Source of the DNA: Flavobacteriales bacterium
GTDB taxonomy: Bacteria; Bacteroidota; Bacteroidia; Flavobacteriales_F; PHOS-HE28
Assembly (NCBI GenBank): GCA_016710015.1
Contig: JADJLR010000002.1
Span: 1 to 64,000, forward strand
Direction: 5' to 3'
Length of the DNA: 64,000 nucleotides
Position 1 is the first letter of the stretch. Each line of letters opens with the position of its first letter. The notes under the pieces were generated by a model that saw nothing but the letters and a program-made list of their open reading frames with translations, ran no database searches and was not told where the DNA came from. The translations under genes were made by a program, and so were the position numbers. Below, piece after piece: positions 51,101-58,160 of the stretch.

Positions 51101-51987
51101 TCACCCACAAGGGGGCGGACTTGGTGGAAGGCCGTTACTATGCCATGTTCCGTGCACTGGGGGTGGTGGCGCTTGAGGATGGAACCTCCATCGATCAGGG
51201 CATTGACGGATATCACTTATTCAGTGCGGATGCCGATGGCTCTGACCCTGCACTGGACGTCGTGTACTCGGCACCCTCTTTTCTTACCGGCTTGGGCACA
51301 ATGGAGACCGACATCCGTTACGATCCCGGCAGCGAGGAATTGTGCATGATGATGACCGTCTCCGATGAGGGGCCATTCCAAGTTGGCGATCTGGCGCTGA
51401 TCCCTGCCACTCCATTCGAGCGCAACAACAACCTCGCGATCGTAAAAGGACCGATCGGCTGTTTTACGAGCGGGACCCCGACCACCCCGTACTCGTATTT
51501 CCAAACACCTACCGGGACCTGTGCCAATGCGCCGTTCATACTACAGGACGCAAGCAGCCAAGAACCTACCACATGGGCCTGGTCCATGCCCGGTGCCGTG
51601 CCGGATGTGTCCACAGAAGAAGCACCGGAGATCAGTTACGCACTGCCCGGCACCTACACCGTAACGCTGACCGCCAGTAATGCCAACGGCACAGGAACCA
51701 CCTACACCAGTGATCTGGTGATCGATGTGTGTACGGCGATCAGCAACGGCACCACGGCAGGCATGCTACTCAGCCCCGTGCCAGCGGACGAGGGGCTCTG
51801 GATCGATGCTTCCTCCTTCGCGGGTGCGGCGTACCATGTGGTGGATATGACGGGGCGCCACCTACTCCAAGGCATACTGCTGCACCGGACATACTTAACT
51901 ACCGCAGCGCTGCCAACGGGTTGCTACATGGTCGTGATGGACGGCCCTTCCGGCCGGCACTCGATGCGCTTCTTGGTAGCGCATTGA
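48133..51987 (+). CDS. Large T9SS surface protein with Ycf48-type propeller and PKD domains
   Basis: About 1284 residues. Signal peptide (TFLAACLLSVAYPSTSSAQ), then a Ycf48/BNR-type propeller to about residue 330 (TTDGGTTWQVGFSD, RTTNGGDVWTFQSV, RSTDGGLHWEWYAC). A strand-rich, Ig-like middle (to about 590) has repeated SYRLYRGG/SYRLYKGN segments; a PKD-like domain (FGSGVHDVQLTVTSPAGC) is near 680; a second propeller-like region runs to about 1170; a last PKD domain (LPGTYTVTLTASNANG) precedes a T9SS sorting domain (GMLLSPVPADEGLWIDASS). It is predicted to be a surface-exposed adhesin-like or structural protein. Confidence 0.85.
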   Translation: MHNSNTFLAACLLSVAYPSTSSAQWQVLPTVPPLDNRGMQALTDQTLLAGAEDAVLRSTNGGDSWTSLPITLFGQSYPGPVFDLHFKDALEGYAVGLHSLGDETVILRTTDGGTTWQVGFSDLSGQWPRFTYGIDFASASVGVTVGSSGKIQRTIDGGNSWYVESSVTSSTLYDVQFSSATNGVAVGANVILRTTNGGDVWTFQSVAGTLRGVSFSSATNGFAIGSANLLYQTTNGGSTWQQVVPLLLETVDFTSIHAASSTVLHATSNQRIWRSTDGGLHWEWYACNGVMNDILFTPGGTGYASGNDGELRRTGPVDGPYTPSPYFTLEPVVACADSVLYCTNGTAGAQAFTWLINGVPFSAQTDASIVLNAPAQTDTIGLVAMNGALADTAYRSVNVAPTLVLGGEVSLISDTLCSGQSTSVRVTGSQSGTSYRLYRGGVPVGNAQNGNGGVLNFGTGVITANDTVVLVADRTVIGCGSTSTSDTLTILMATPSAAFALAPLESALCYGDSTVIVLPVSALNTSYRLYKGNTAFGLAVNGTGGALNLPTGPLTTTTTFSVRATHVSGCMATATATATIQVQDPRAYFNLSAINPVAGVVVDAQNTTDVPGGTYLWQFGAGAMPQTSTATSPTGIVFGSGVHDVQLTVTSPAGCQHTRTVRVHGIAPLSASGCLAVQGVLDNVNMNLPTVNINPTTQEVYAIVHATDARKALFTSGRGDTLELEMPLIDYPNSISELGESELFVKFSPELVPLWGVPLHHNSWLSGGGDIAFAADGSVYLAFGHSHYLDSLRIHSSDGSFVTIDPSVGSAQYPLMLIKYDPSGRHLWHVSLQGLTGKYVLKVAANGDLILSDEGRVRRLNSLGEELWVNGVTFTRDVELVPNGDIWAIGIQASTVPPLVRIGPDGTEQFVSPLIEQLPGPTGQIQFGDIRIDGDGLLASGFFKGRWVFGPDTLEYYPPAGLNYNASFLTRFNLQGIPQWAHRTEPSSVITHKGADLVEGRYYAMFRALGVVALEDGTSIDQGIDGYHLFSADADGSDPALDVVYSAPSFLTGLGTMETDIRYDPGSEELCMMMTVSDEGPFQVGDLALIPATPFERNNNLAIVKGPIGCFTSGTPTTPYSYFQTPTGTCANAPFILQDASSQEPTTWAWSMPGAVPDVSTEEAPEISYALPGTYTVTLTASNANGTGTTYTSDLVIDVCTAISNGTTAGMLLSPVPADEGLWIDASSFAGAAYHVVDMTGRHLLQGILLHRTYLTTAALPTGCYMVVMDGPSGRHSMRFLVAH

Positions 51988-52292
51988 GGCGGGGCGAACG
52001 AACGGCAAGACAAGCCGGTTGCAGCGCGGCAGCTGGCCATCCAGTGACTCTTCGTTGCCCACCAGAGCGGAAGAATGTGACAACGATCTGATCCGGACCG
52101 AAGCTACATGAGTAGCGGGCGCGTTTGAGCGGTCAGAGCATGTTCCGGCTGTCAACAACCGATCGTGAAGCGTCGGCGTGTGTCGTATTGCGTTACTGCG
52201 GTCATCTTTGCAGTACGCGAATTCGTCTGAGGTGCTTTGGCTCACAGGGTCAAGACAACATCAAGCATTCAAGCACCGTTCGATTCATCCGC
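51988..52292. other. Intergenic stretch between two T9SS genes
   Basis: No gene is supported. A CATCTTTG sequence at 52203-52210, a variant of the -7 box also seen just before other starts in this window, lies 82 bases before the next start. No terminator is evident after the large gene. Confidence 0.35.
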
Positions 52293-53726
52293 ATGAGTTC
52301 GGACCGCATTCTTTTGATCGTTGCATGCATGGTCGGGTCCACCTATGGGCCTACAGCCCTGTGCCAGCCTCTGTGGGAGCAGCTAGACGAAGGACTGAGC
52401 ACCAGTGGACCACGTTGCTTTCTAGAAGATACCGAGAATAACATCCTGTACGTGAGTGGAGCATTCGCTATGGCCGGAGAGGACGTGATCAGTCCGGGGA
52501 TCATGTCTTGGGATGGTGATCAGTTCAGCGCGATGGCATGCGGGTTCAACTGGGATTGCGTTTCTCCATTCAGTGCTGGTGGGCTTGGTAATGGAGGTAT
52601 TGTCACACTTGCTTTCTGGAATGGCGAGCTATATGCTGGTGGTGATATTGACCAGATCGATGGTGAACCAGCCTTCAACGTGGCACGATGGGACGGTATG
52701 AATTGGGTCTCTCTTGGTGTCGGTCTAGATAGGTCAGTTACTCGCCTGCACGGCTATCCCGACGGGTTATATGCGGTTGGTTCATTCACCCATGCCGGTG
52801 GCCAAGAAGCGAACGGCCTGGCACGATGGGATGGCGAACAATGGCATTCGGTCTTCGACCTGCCCCTGTTCGATGACGAGGTGAACCTGATCTACGATAT
52901 GGCGTGGTACAACGACCACATCTACATCTGTGGCAATTTCGGCGATGGCAACGGCATCCGTGATATCGCCTACTACGATGGTACGGCGTGGGCTTCGGTA
53001 GGCGGAGGTTTCGGCGGTGCCTTTTCGCTTGTGAACCTATTAGAGGAACACAATGGGCTGCTCTATGTGGCCGGTGCGTTCGCACGAACGCAACCGTATG
53101 GCCCCTCCGATAATCCCGGCTGTGGGATCGTTACATGGGATGGCACGAACTGGGGCCAACTCGGAGAGGGTACGTGTGGATCTGTGAACCCGGCGATCTA
53201 CCGAATGGTCTGGATCCAAGACACCTTGTACGTGACCGGCCGATTCGATCGGATCGGGGGTGTGCCAACCGGGCGCGTGGGGCGTTGGGATGGCACCCGG
53301 TGGTGCAGCTTGGTCCCTCCGAATTACTTCTACCCCGACATCGGCGCCTTGGGTGCTTTCCGGGATACACTGCTGATCGGTGGTACGTTCTGGATCGCTG
53401 GTACGGACAGCATCGAACGAGTTGCGAAGTGGGTAGGTGGCAACTACACCAGTGCCTGTGGTGGGCCTACCGGTATTGATGATACAGGCACTGTTGTACG
53501 GGACCTCCTGATCTTTCCAAACCCCGCTACGGATCACGTTCGGATCGAATTCCCTTTATCGACCATTGGGGAACAACTTGTTCTTTTCGACGCAACGGGT
53601 CGTTTGGTCGATACGTGGCGGATCGATCGCTCCACGATGGACCTTGACCTATCTCACCTCGCTTTAGGAAGCTACGCTGTTTGGACCACGGCTGGGCAAC
53701 AAGCCCGGGTCGTTCTTGTTCGATAA
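52293..53726 (+). CDS. Secreted T9SS protein with kelch-like/propeller repeats
   Basis: About 477 residues: signal peptide (ILLIVACMVGSTYGPTALC), then about seven repeats of the type NVARWDGMNWVSLGVGLD, GLARWDGEQWHSV, DIAYYDGTAWASVGGGF and GRVGRWDGTRWCSL, each preceded by LYxxGxF, which form a beta-propeller. The C-terminus (LLIFPNPATDHVRIEFPLS to QQARVVLVR) is a T9SS sorting domain. Predicted surface protein of unknown ligand. Start at 52293 gives a proper signal peptide. Confidence 0.85.
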   Translation: MSSDRILLIVACMVGSTYGPTALCQPLWEQLDEGLSTSGPRCFLEDTENNILYVSGAFAMAGEDVISPGIMSWDGDQFSAMACGFNWDCVSPFSAGGLGNGGIVTLAFWNGELYAGGDIDQIDGEPAFNVARWDGMNWVSLGVGLDRSVTRLHGYPDGLYAVGSFTHAGGQEANGLARWDGEQWHSVFDLPLFDDEVNLIYDMAWYNDHIYICGNFGDGNGIRDIAYYDGTAWASVGGGFGGAFSLVNLLEEHNGLLYVAGAFARTQPYGPSDNPGCGIVTWDGTNWGQLGEGTCGSVNPAIYRMVWIQDTLYVTGRFDRIGGVPTGRVGRWDGTRWCSLVPPNYFYPDIGALGAFRDTLLIGGTFWIAGTDSIERVAKWVGGNYTSACGGPTGIDDTGTVVRDLLIFPNPATDHVRIEFPLSTIGEQLVLFDATGRLVDTWRIDRSTMDLDLSHLALGSYAVWTTAGQQARVVLVR

Positions 53727-53933
53727 CGTTGAACCCGTGCAGGATCTCAGATGCTGGTTCGGATGTGAGATCCGTGGTGGTGGACGAATTCCGACCGCAG
53801 TGTAGCAGCTACACGCTGAGTTGGGATCTCAACATCGCGCTGTGGAGGGACGGCGCAACGCGCTACTTGATCCCTCCTCTTCCGCCATTCACCTTTGCCC
53901 CGTGGTCCACGAATGAGTTGACCCATGCGTGCC

Positions 53934-54656
53934 ATGCGCCCCATACGTATTCTTGCCCAACCCGACGACAGCACCTGCGGCCCAACGGCCCTGCATGCGG
54001 TGTACGCTTCGTTCGGCTTGGACCTGCCCTTGGAGCAGGTGATCGATGAGGTACATTTCTTGGAGGACGGTGGCACCTTGGCGGTGTTCCTCGGGATCCA
54101 TGCGTTGAAGCGTGGTTTCCATGCGCGCATCCACAGCTACAACCTGCGCGTGTTCGACCCCACGTGGGAAGGCTTGCCGCCGGGGCAAATGCGCAAGAAG
54201 TTGCTGGCCCAAACCAAACACAAGGAGGGCAAGAAGTTGCACGCGGCCTGCCTGGCCTATTCGAAATTCCTGAAGGAAGGCGGTGAGATCCGGTTGGACG
54301 ACCCCTCGCCTGCCCTGCTCCAAGCATATTTCGATCGCGACCTGCCGGTCCTTACGGGACTGAGCGCAACGTACCTGTACAAAAGCAAGCGCGAATACGA
54401 AGGCTCCGCCGGCGATAGCATCTACGACGACCTGCGCGGCAAACCGATGGGGCACTTCGTGGTGCTCTGCGGTATGGACCCCGCATCAAGTGCAAGGGAA
54501 CGTGCGGTATTGGTGGCGGATCCGTACCAGGACAACCCCTTCAGCGACGACCTGTACTACCATGTTCCGATAGGCCGGTTGATCAATGCGATCATGCTGG
54601 GGATCGTGACCTACGATGCGAATCTGTTGATCATTTCGAAGGAACCGTTGGAATGA
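53934..54656 (+). CDS. C39-like (papain-fold) peptidase of an amidoligase cassette
   Basis: The 240-residue protein starts with RILAQPDDSTCGPTALHAVY, in which Gln and Cys match the oxyanion and nucleophile positions of C39 peptidases; KPMGHFVVLCGMD near residue 175 has the catalytic His and VADPYQDNPF the Asp. It is soluble, without a signal peptide or transporter domain. It heads a conserved-looking set with a RimK-type ATP-grasp ligase and a GCS2-type ligase. A peptidase in such a cassette could trim a peptide substrate, hydrolyse the amide made by the ligases, or act as a transferase. Confidence 0.8.
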   Translation: MRPIRILAQPDDSTCGPTALHAVYASFGLDLPLEQVIDEVHFLEDGGTLAVFLGIHALKRGFHARIHSYNLRVFDPTWEGLPPGQMRKKLLAQTKHKEGKKLHAACLAYSKFLKEGGEIRLDDPSPALLQAYFDRDLPVLTGLSATYLYKSKREYEGSAGDSIYDDLRGKPMGHFVVLCGMDPASSARERAVLVADPYQDNPFSDDLYYHVPIGRLINAIMLGIVTYDANLLIISKEPLE

Positions 54657-54672
54657 AAACGAATACGAGGCG

Positions 54673-54760
54673 ACAGTTTGCAGTAGGCAGTAGGCAGTGA
54701 ATGCCACCACCGAATCACTACCCACTGCCTACTGCAACCTGCCAACTCCCCACTGCCCCC
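54673..54760. repeat. Paired heptamer arrays in inverted orientation (array 5)
   Basis: GGCAGTA-type heptamers (54673-54699) are followed, after about 18 bases, by CTGCCTA/CTGCCAA-type heptamers (54717-54760). The two parts can pair as a hairpin of about 20 bp with some mismatches. The pair lies between the C39-like gene and the RimK-type gene and ends 14 bases before the latter's start codon. Confidence 0.8.
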
Positions 54761-54774
54761 TCCCCCTCTGACCA

Positions 54775-56274
54775 ATGAAAAAGATCATCGTCGTACGCGA
54801 ACCCAAGGAGTGGAATTTGGGTGTGAAGAACCTGGAGGTGATCAGCTCCAAGGAGTATCTCACGGATCCAAAATATGCCGCCACCAAGAACGTGCGTGTA
54901 TTCAACCTGGCGCGCAGCTTTAGTTACCAGAGTCGTGGATACTACGTGAGTTTGCTGGCCGAGGCCCGTGGCCAGAAAGTGATCCCGAGTGCGAAGACGA
55001 TCCTCGACCTGAAGTCGCCCAGCATCGTGAAGGTGCTTTCGCGGGATCTGGATGAGGTGATCCAACACAGCCTGGCCAGCAAGAACAAACACGAGTTCAT
55101 CTTCAGCATCTACTTCGGGCGGAACCTGAACCGTAAGTACGACAAGCTCGCGCACGAACTCTACAAGGTGTTCCAATCGCCCCTGTTGCGTGCGCGGTTC
55201 GTGCGGATCGAGAGCGGGAAATGGGAGTTGCGCTCCGTGCGCCCCATCCCGTACAACGACATTCCGGAGGAGCACCTCTCCTACGTGAAACGCTACGCGG
55301 CAGAATACTTCGCCAAGAAGCGGTACGACGGGGCGCGTGCGAACAAGAGCCATTACGACCTCGCCATCCTGATCAATCCGGCGGACAAAGCGGCGCCATC
55401 CAACCAGCGCGCTACCGTAAAATTCCGGCAAGCAGCAGAGGACATGGGCTTCGCGGTGGAGATCATCGGTCCGGACGACATCGATCGGATCGCTGAATAC
55501 GATGCGCTGTTGATCCGGGAGAATACGCACGTGAACGACCACACCTACCGCTTCGCGCGGAAGGCACAGAGCGAAGGGCTGGCGGTGATCGATGCACCGG
55601 ATGCGATCCTGAAATGCAACAACAAGGTCTACCTCGCTGAGGTGATGAATGCCGCAGAAGTACCTTCTCCCCGGACCATGATCGTACACTCGGAGAACCG
55701 GGATCAGGTAGGCAAGGTGTTCGGCCTACCCGTTGTATTGAAGCTGCCGGACAGCACCTTCAGCCGTGGCGTGGTGAAAGCGAAAACACCGGAGGAACTG
55801 GAACAACAGTTGGACATGATCCTCGCGGATAGCGACCTCGCCATCGCACAGGAATACATGCCCAGCGATTTCGATTGGCGGATCGGCGTGCTCGATGGTA
55901 AACCGTTGTATGCGTGCAAGTACTTCATGGCGCGCGGCCATTGGCAGATCTACAATTGGGGAAGCGATACCAAGAAGCACCAGATCGGCGATTTCGAGAC
56001 CATGGCGGTGGAGAAGGCACCGGACTTCATCGTTGCTGCGGCTTTGAAAGCGGTCCGGGCCATCGTCGGGGATCGCGGCCTCTTCGGTGTGGACGTGAAG
56101 GAATTCGAAGGCAAGCCCTACGTGATCGAAGTGAACGAGTGCCCCAACATCGATCACGGTGTAGAAGATGTGGTGTTGGGAGATGAGCTTTACCGCGCCA
56201 TCATCGGCTCCTTGAAGAATGCCATTGAAGAAAAGATCGGCATACCACGAATACCAACGATCGCCACACCGTGA
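54775..56274 (+). CDS. RimK-type ATP-grasp ligase with N-terminal RLAN-like domain
   Basis: The 499-residue protein has an N-terminal region (residues 1-190, with ARSFSYQSRGYYVSLLAEAR) matching the RLAN domain of large RimK-like proteins, then an ATP-grasp fold: CNNKVYLAEVMNAAEVPSPR, PVVLKLPDSTFSRGVVKAKT (nucleotide-binding Lys), IAQEYMPSDFDWRIGVLD, and DVKEFEGKPYVIEVNECPNI with the metal-binding Glu and Asn. It joins an amine to a carboxylate through an acyl phosphate. Paired with a GCS2-type ligase, it likely builds a peptide-like amide or modifies a protein. It follows the heptamer hairpin. Confidence 0.88.
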   Translation: MKKIIVVREPKEWNLGVKNLEVISSKEYLTDPKYAATKNVRVFNLARSFSYQSRGYYVSLLAEARGQKVIPSAKTILDLKSPSIVKVLSRDLDEVIQHSLASKNKHEFIFSIYFGRNLNRKYDKLAHELYKVFQSPLLRARFVRIESGKWELRSVRPIPYNDIPEEHLSYVKRYAAEYFAKKRYDGARANKSHYDLAILINPADKAAPSNQRATVKFRQAAEDMGFAVEIIGPDDIDRIAEYDALLIRENTHVNDHTYRFARKAQSEGLAVIDAPDAILKCNNKVYLAEVMNAAEVPSPRTMIVHSENRDQVGKVFGLPVVLKLPDSTFSRGVVKAKTPEELEQQLDMILADSDLAIAQEYMPSDFDWRIGVLDGKPLYACKYFMARGHWQIYNWGSDTKKHQIGDFETMAVEKAPDFIVAAALKAVRAIVGDRGLFGVDVKEFEGKPYVIEVNECPNIDHGVEDVVLGDELYRAIIGSLKNAIEEKIGIPRIPTIATP

Positions 56275-56283
56275 TCGACCATC

Positions 56284-57522
56284 ATGAGCAACCCGCCCAA
56301 ACCCTACAAACTACTCGAGGTCACCGGCATCGAATTGGAGTACATGATCGTGGACCGCGACACCTTGCGCGTGCTTCCCATCGTTGACAAACTGTTCGAG
56401 GATGTCACGGGCCGCATCACCGGCGATGTCGAGCGCGGTGCGGTGGAATGGAGCAACGAACTGGTCGCGCACGTGCTGGAACTGAAGACCGCGAAACCGA
56501 CCAAGAAGATCCCTCCGTTCCGCGCGAAGTTCAGCAAGGAGGTGAAGGTGATCAATGCCGTGCTGGCCAAGCGAAACGCCATGTTGCTGCCCGGTGCCGC
56601 ACACCCTTTCATGGACCCCTTCACCGAAACCGTGATCTGGCCGCACGAGCACAACGAAGTGTATGCGCTCTATGATCGGATCTTCGATTGCCGCGGTCAC
56701 GGTTGGAGCAACCTACAGAGCACACACCTGAACGTGCCCTTCGCCAACGATGAGGAATTCGGGAAGCTCCATGCCGCGATCCGACTTCTGCTCCCCATCA
56801 TCCCAGCACTCAGTGCCAGTTCGCCGATCCTCGATGGAAAAGTGACCGGCCACCTTGATTCCCGCATGGAAGCCTACCTCCATCACCAGGAGAAACTTCC
56901 GGAGTTGATGGGTGCTTTGATCCCGGAAGCCGTTTTCACGCAAGAGGAGTATTACCGCACGGTCTTCAGCCCGATCGCACAGGCCTTGGCTCCGTATGAC
57001 ACCAAGCAGGTGATGGACCACCACTTCGCCAATTCGCGGGGTGCCATCGCACGTTTCGACCGCGGTGCGATCGAGATCCGCGTGATCGATATCCAAGAAT
57101 GCCCGAGCGCCGACCTCGCCATTGCCGAGCTGATCGTTGCGGTACTGAAAGCCATGACCAGTGGCCGTTGGGTCAGTTCCTACCTCCAACGCGCTTGGGA
57201 TGAAGTGGATCTGGTCCCGATCTTCAACAACGTGATCAGAACGGGTGGTGAAGCGGTGATCACGGACCGCGATTACCTCTTCATGTTCGGCATGATGAAG
57301 CAGGATGAAATGAGTGTTCAGAAGTTGTGGCAGCACCTCTTCGTGGAGATGTACGGCGACCTCAGCGAATCCTGCCGACAGGGGATCGCGCACATCCTGG
57401 AGCACGGTTGCTTGGCTACACGGATCCTGGCACGCACAGGCCCCGCTCCGGATCTGGAGGGCATCCGCACCGTGTACAAGGAGTTGGCCGTCTGTCTCGC
57501 AGAAGACCGGATGTTCCTCTAA
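56284..57522 (+). CDS. GCS2-type carboxylate-amine ligase
   Basis: The 412-residue protein is a glutamate-cysteine-ligase family 2 enzyme: TGIELEYMIVDRDTLRVLPI at the start (metal-binding Glu-x-Glu), GAVEWSNELVAHVLELKTAK, LPGAAHPFMDPFTE, and SNLQSTHLNVPFANDEEFG, with DRGAIEIRVIDIQECPSADL holding the late active-site Arg and Asp. It forms an amide from an amino acid and a carboxylate with ATP. It begins ten bases after the RimK-type gene and shares its predicted product. Whether it makes gamma-glutamylcysteine or another compound cannot be told; the linked genes point to another compound. Confidence 0.88.
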   Translation: MSNPPKPYKLLEVTGIELEYMIVDRDTLRVLPIVDKLFEDVTGRITGDVERGAVEWSNELVAHVLELKTAKPTKKIPPFRAKFSKEVKVINAVLAKRNAMLLPGAAHPFMDPFTETVIWPHEHNEVYALYDRIFDCRGHGWSNLQSTHLNVPFANDEEFGKLHAAIRLLLPIIPALSASSPILDGKVTGHLDSRMEAYLHHQEKLPELMGALIPEAVFTQEEYYRTVFSPIAQALAPYDTKQVMDHHFANSRGAIARFDRGAIEIRVIDIQECPSADLAIAELIVAVLKAMTSGRWVSSYLQRAWDEVDLVPIFNNVIRTGGEAVITDRDYLFMFGMMKQDEMSVQKLWQHLFVEMYGDLSESCRQGIAHILEHGCLATRILARTGPAPDLEGIRTVYKELAVCLAEDRMFL

Positions 57523-57548
57523 CGTCGAGGTCCGAGGCGCTCTTTAGG

Positions 57549-57781
57549 CAGAGCTATCGCCTCTTGTTCCTGCGACCCCGCTGGGGTCGTTCTCCCATGG
57601 GGGCAATTTCTAATTTCTGTGACCCCTCTGGGGTCAGAACGCAGCACCGGTCATTCTCCTTTTGGGTCGACCAGGAGGCGTCACAGAGAATAGAATTCGA
57701 GTCGGACGAACGTGTTCGACCCCAGCGGGGTCGCAGAAACAACAGACTTGGTGCGTAAACTCTTTAGAGGTGATAACCCTG
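57549..57781 (-). mobile_element. MITE-like element, copy 2 (233 bp, older)
   Basis: In inverted orientation relative to copy 1, this element aligns along its whole length but keeps about 45 extra bases in the middle. Ends are CAGAGCTATCGCC and GGTGATAACCCTG. The flanks GCTCTTTAGG and GCTTTTTCGG match at 8 of 10 bases, consistent with a decayed target duplication. Hairpins built on GACCCC...GGGGTC lie at 57574-57588, 57621-57635 and 57718-57732. It stands 26 bases after the GCS2 gene and could end that transcript. Confidence 0.8.
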
Positions 57782-58160
57782 GCTTTTTCGGCGATCTCGG
57801 TCGTGCCCTGATGTGGTGCAAAGGCGTTCCGGTCGAAGTTCCGTAACCCTTGGTGAGGCTGGTCGTTCAGTCTTTCGGACCCAAGCTGTTCGAAGGATGG
57901 AACACTTCGCTTTTACTATCACCACCCCATTGCACCGCGCAGAACAGAGGCACCGAATGGATGGTTGGAACACGGTCGGACGATCCGTGGGAACACGACG
58001 TTTCTCCGACCGGAACGAGATCACGTTGGATCGGAAGTTTGTTGGCCTGTACCCGGTCTGCCTGCTGGGTGGGGGCAGTGGCGCACTTGGTCCAACGTGG
58101 TACCTTGAATGCACAGGCCCCGGCCCTCACAGAGGACCGGGGCCTGTCTTCAAGGAGATC
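57782..58160. other. Intergenic stretch with a terminator-like hairpin
   Basis: No gene is supported. A perfect 11-bp hairpin (ACAGGCCCCGG at 58113-58123 with CCGGGGCCTGT at 58137-58147, 13-base loop) lies 13 bases beyond the stop of the minus-strand metallopeptidase and is its probable terminator, although the T-run is weak. Confidence 0.45.

Noticed and set aside
54718..55689. 323-codon antisense frame over the RimK-type gene
   Set aside because: The plus strand encodes a complete ATP-grasp protein.
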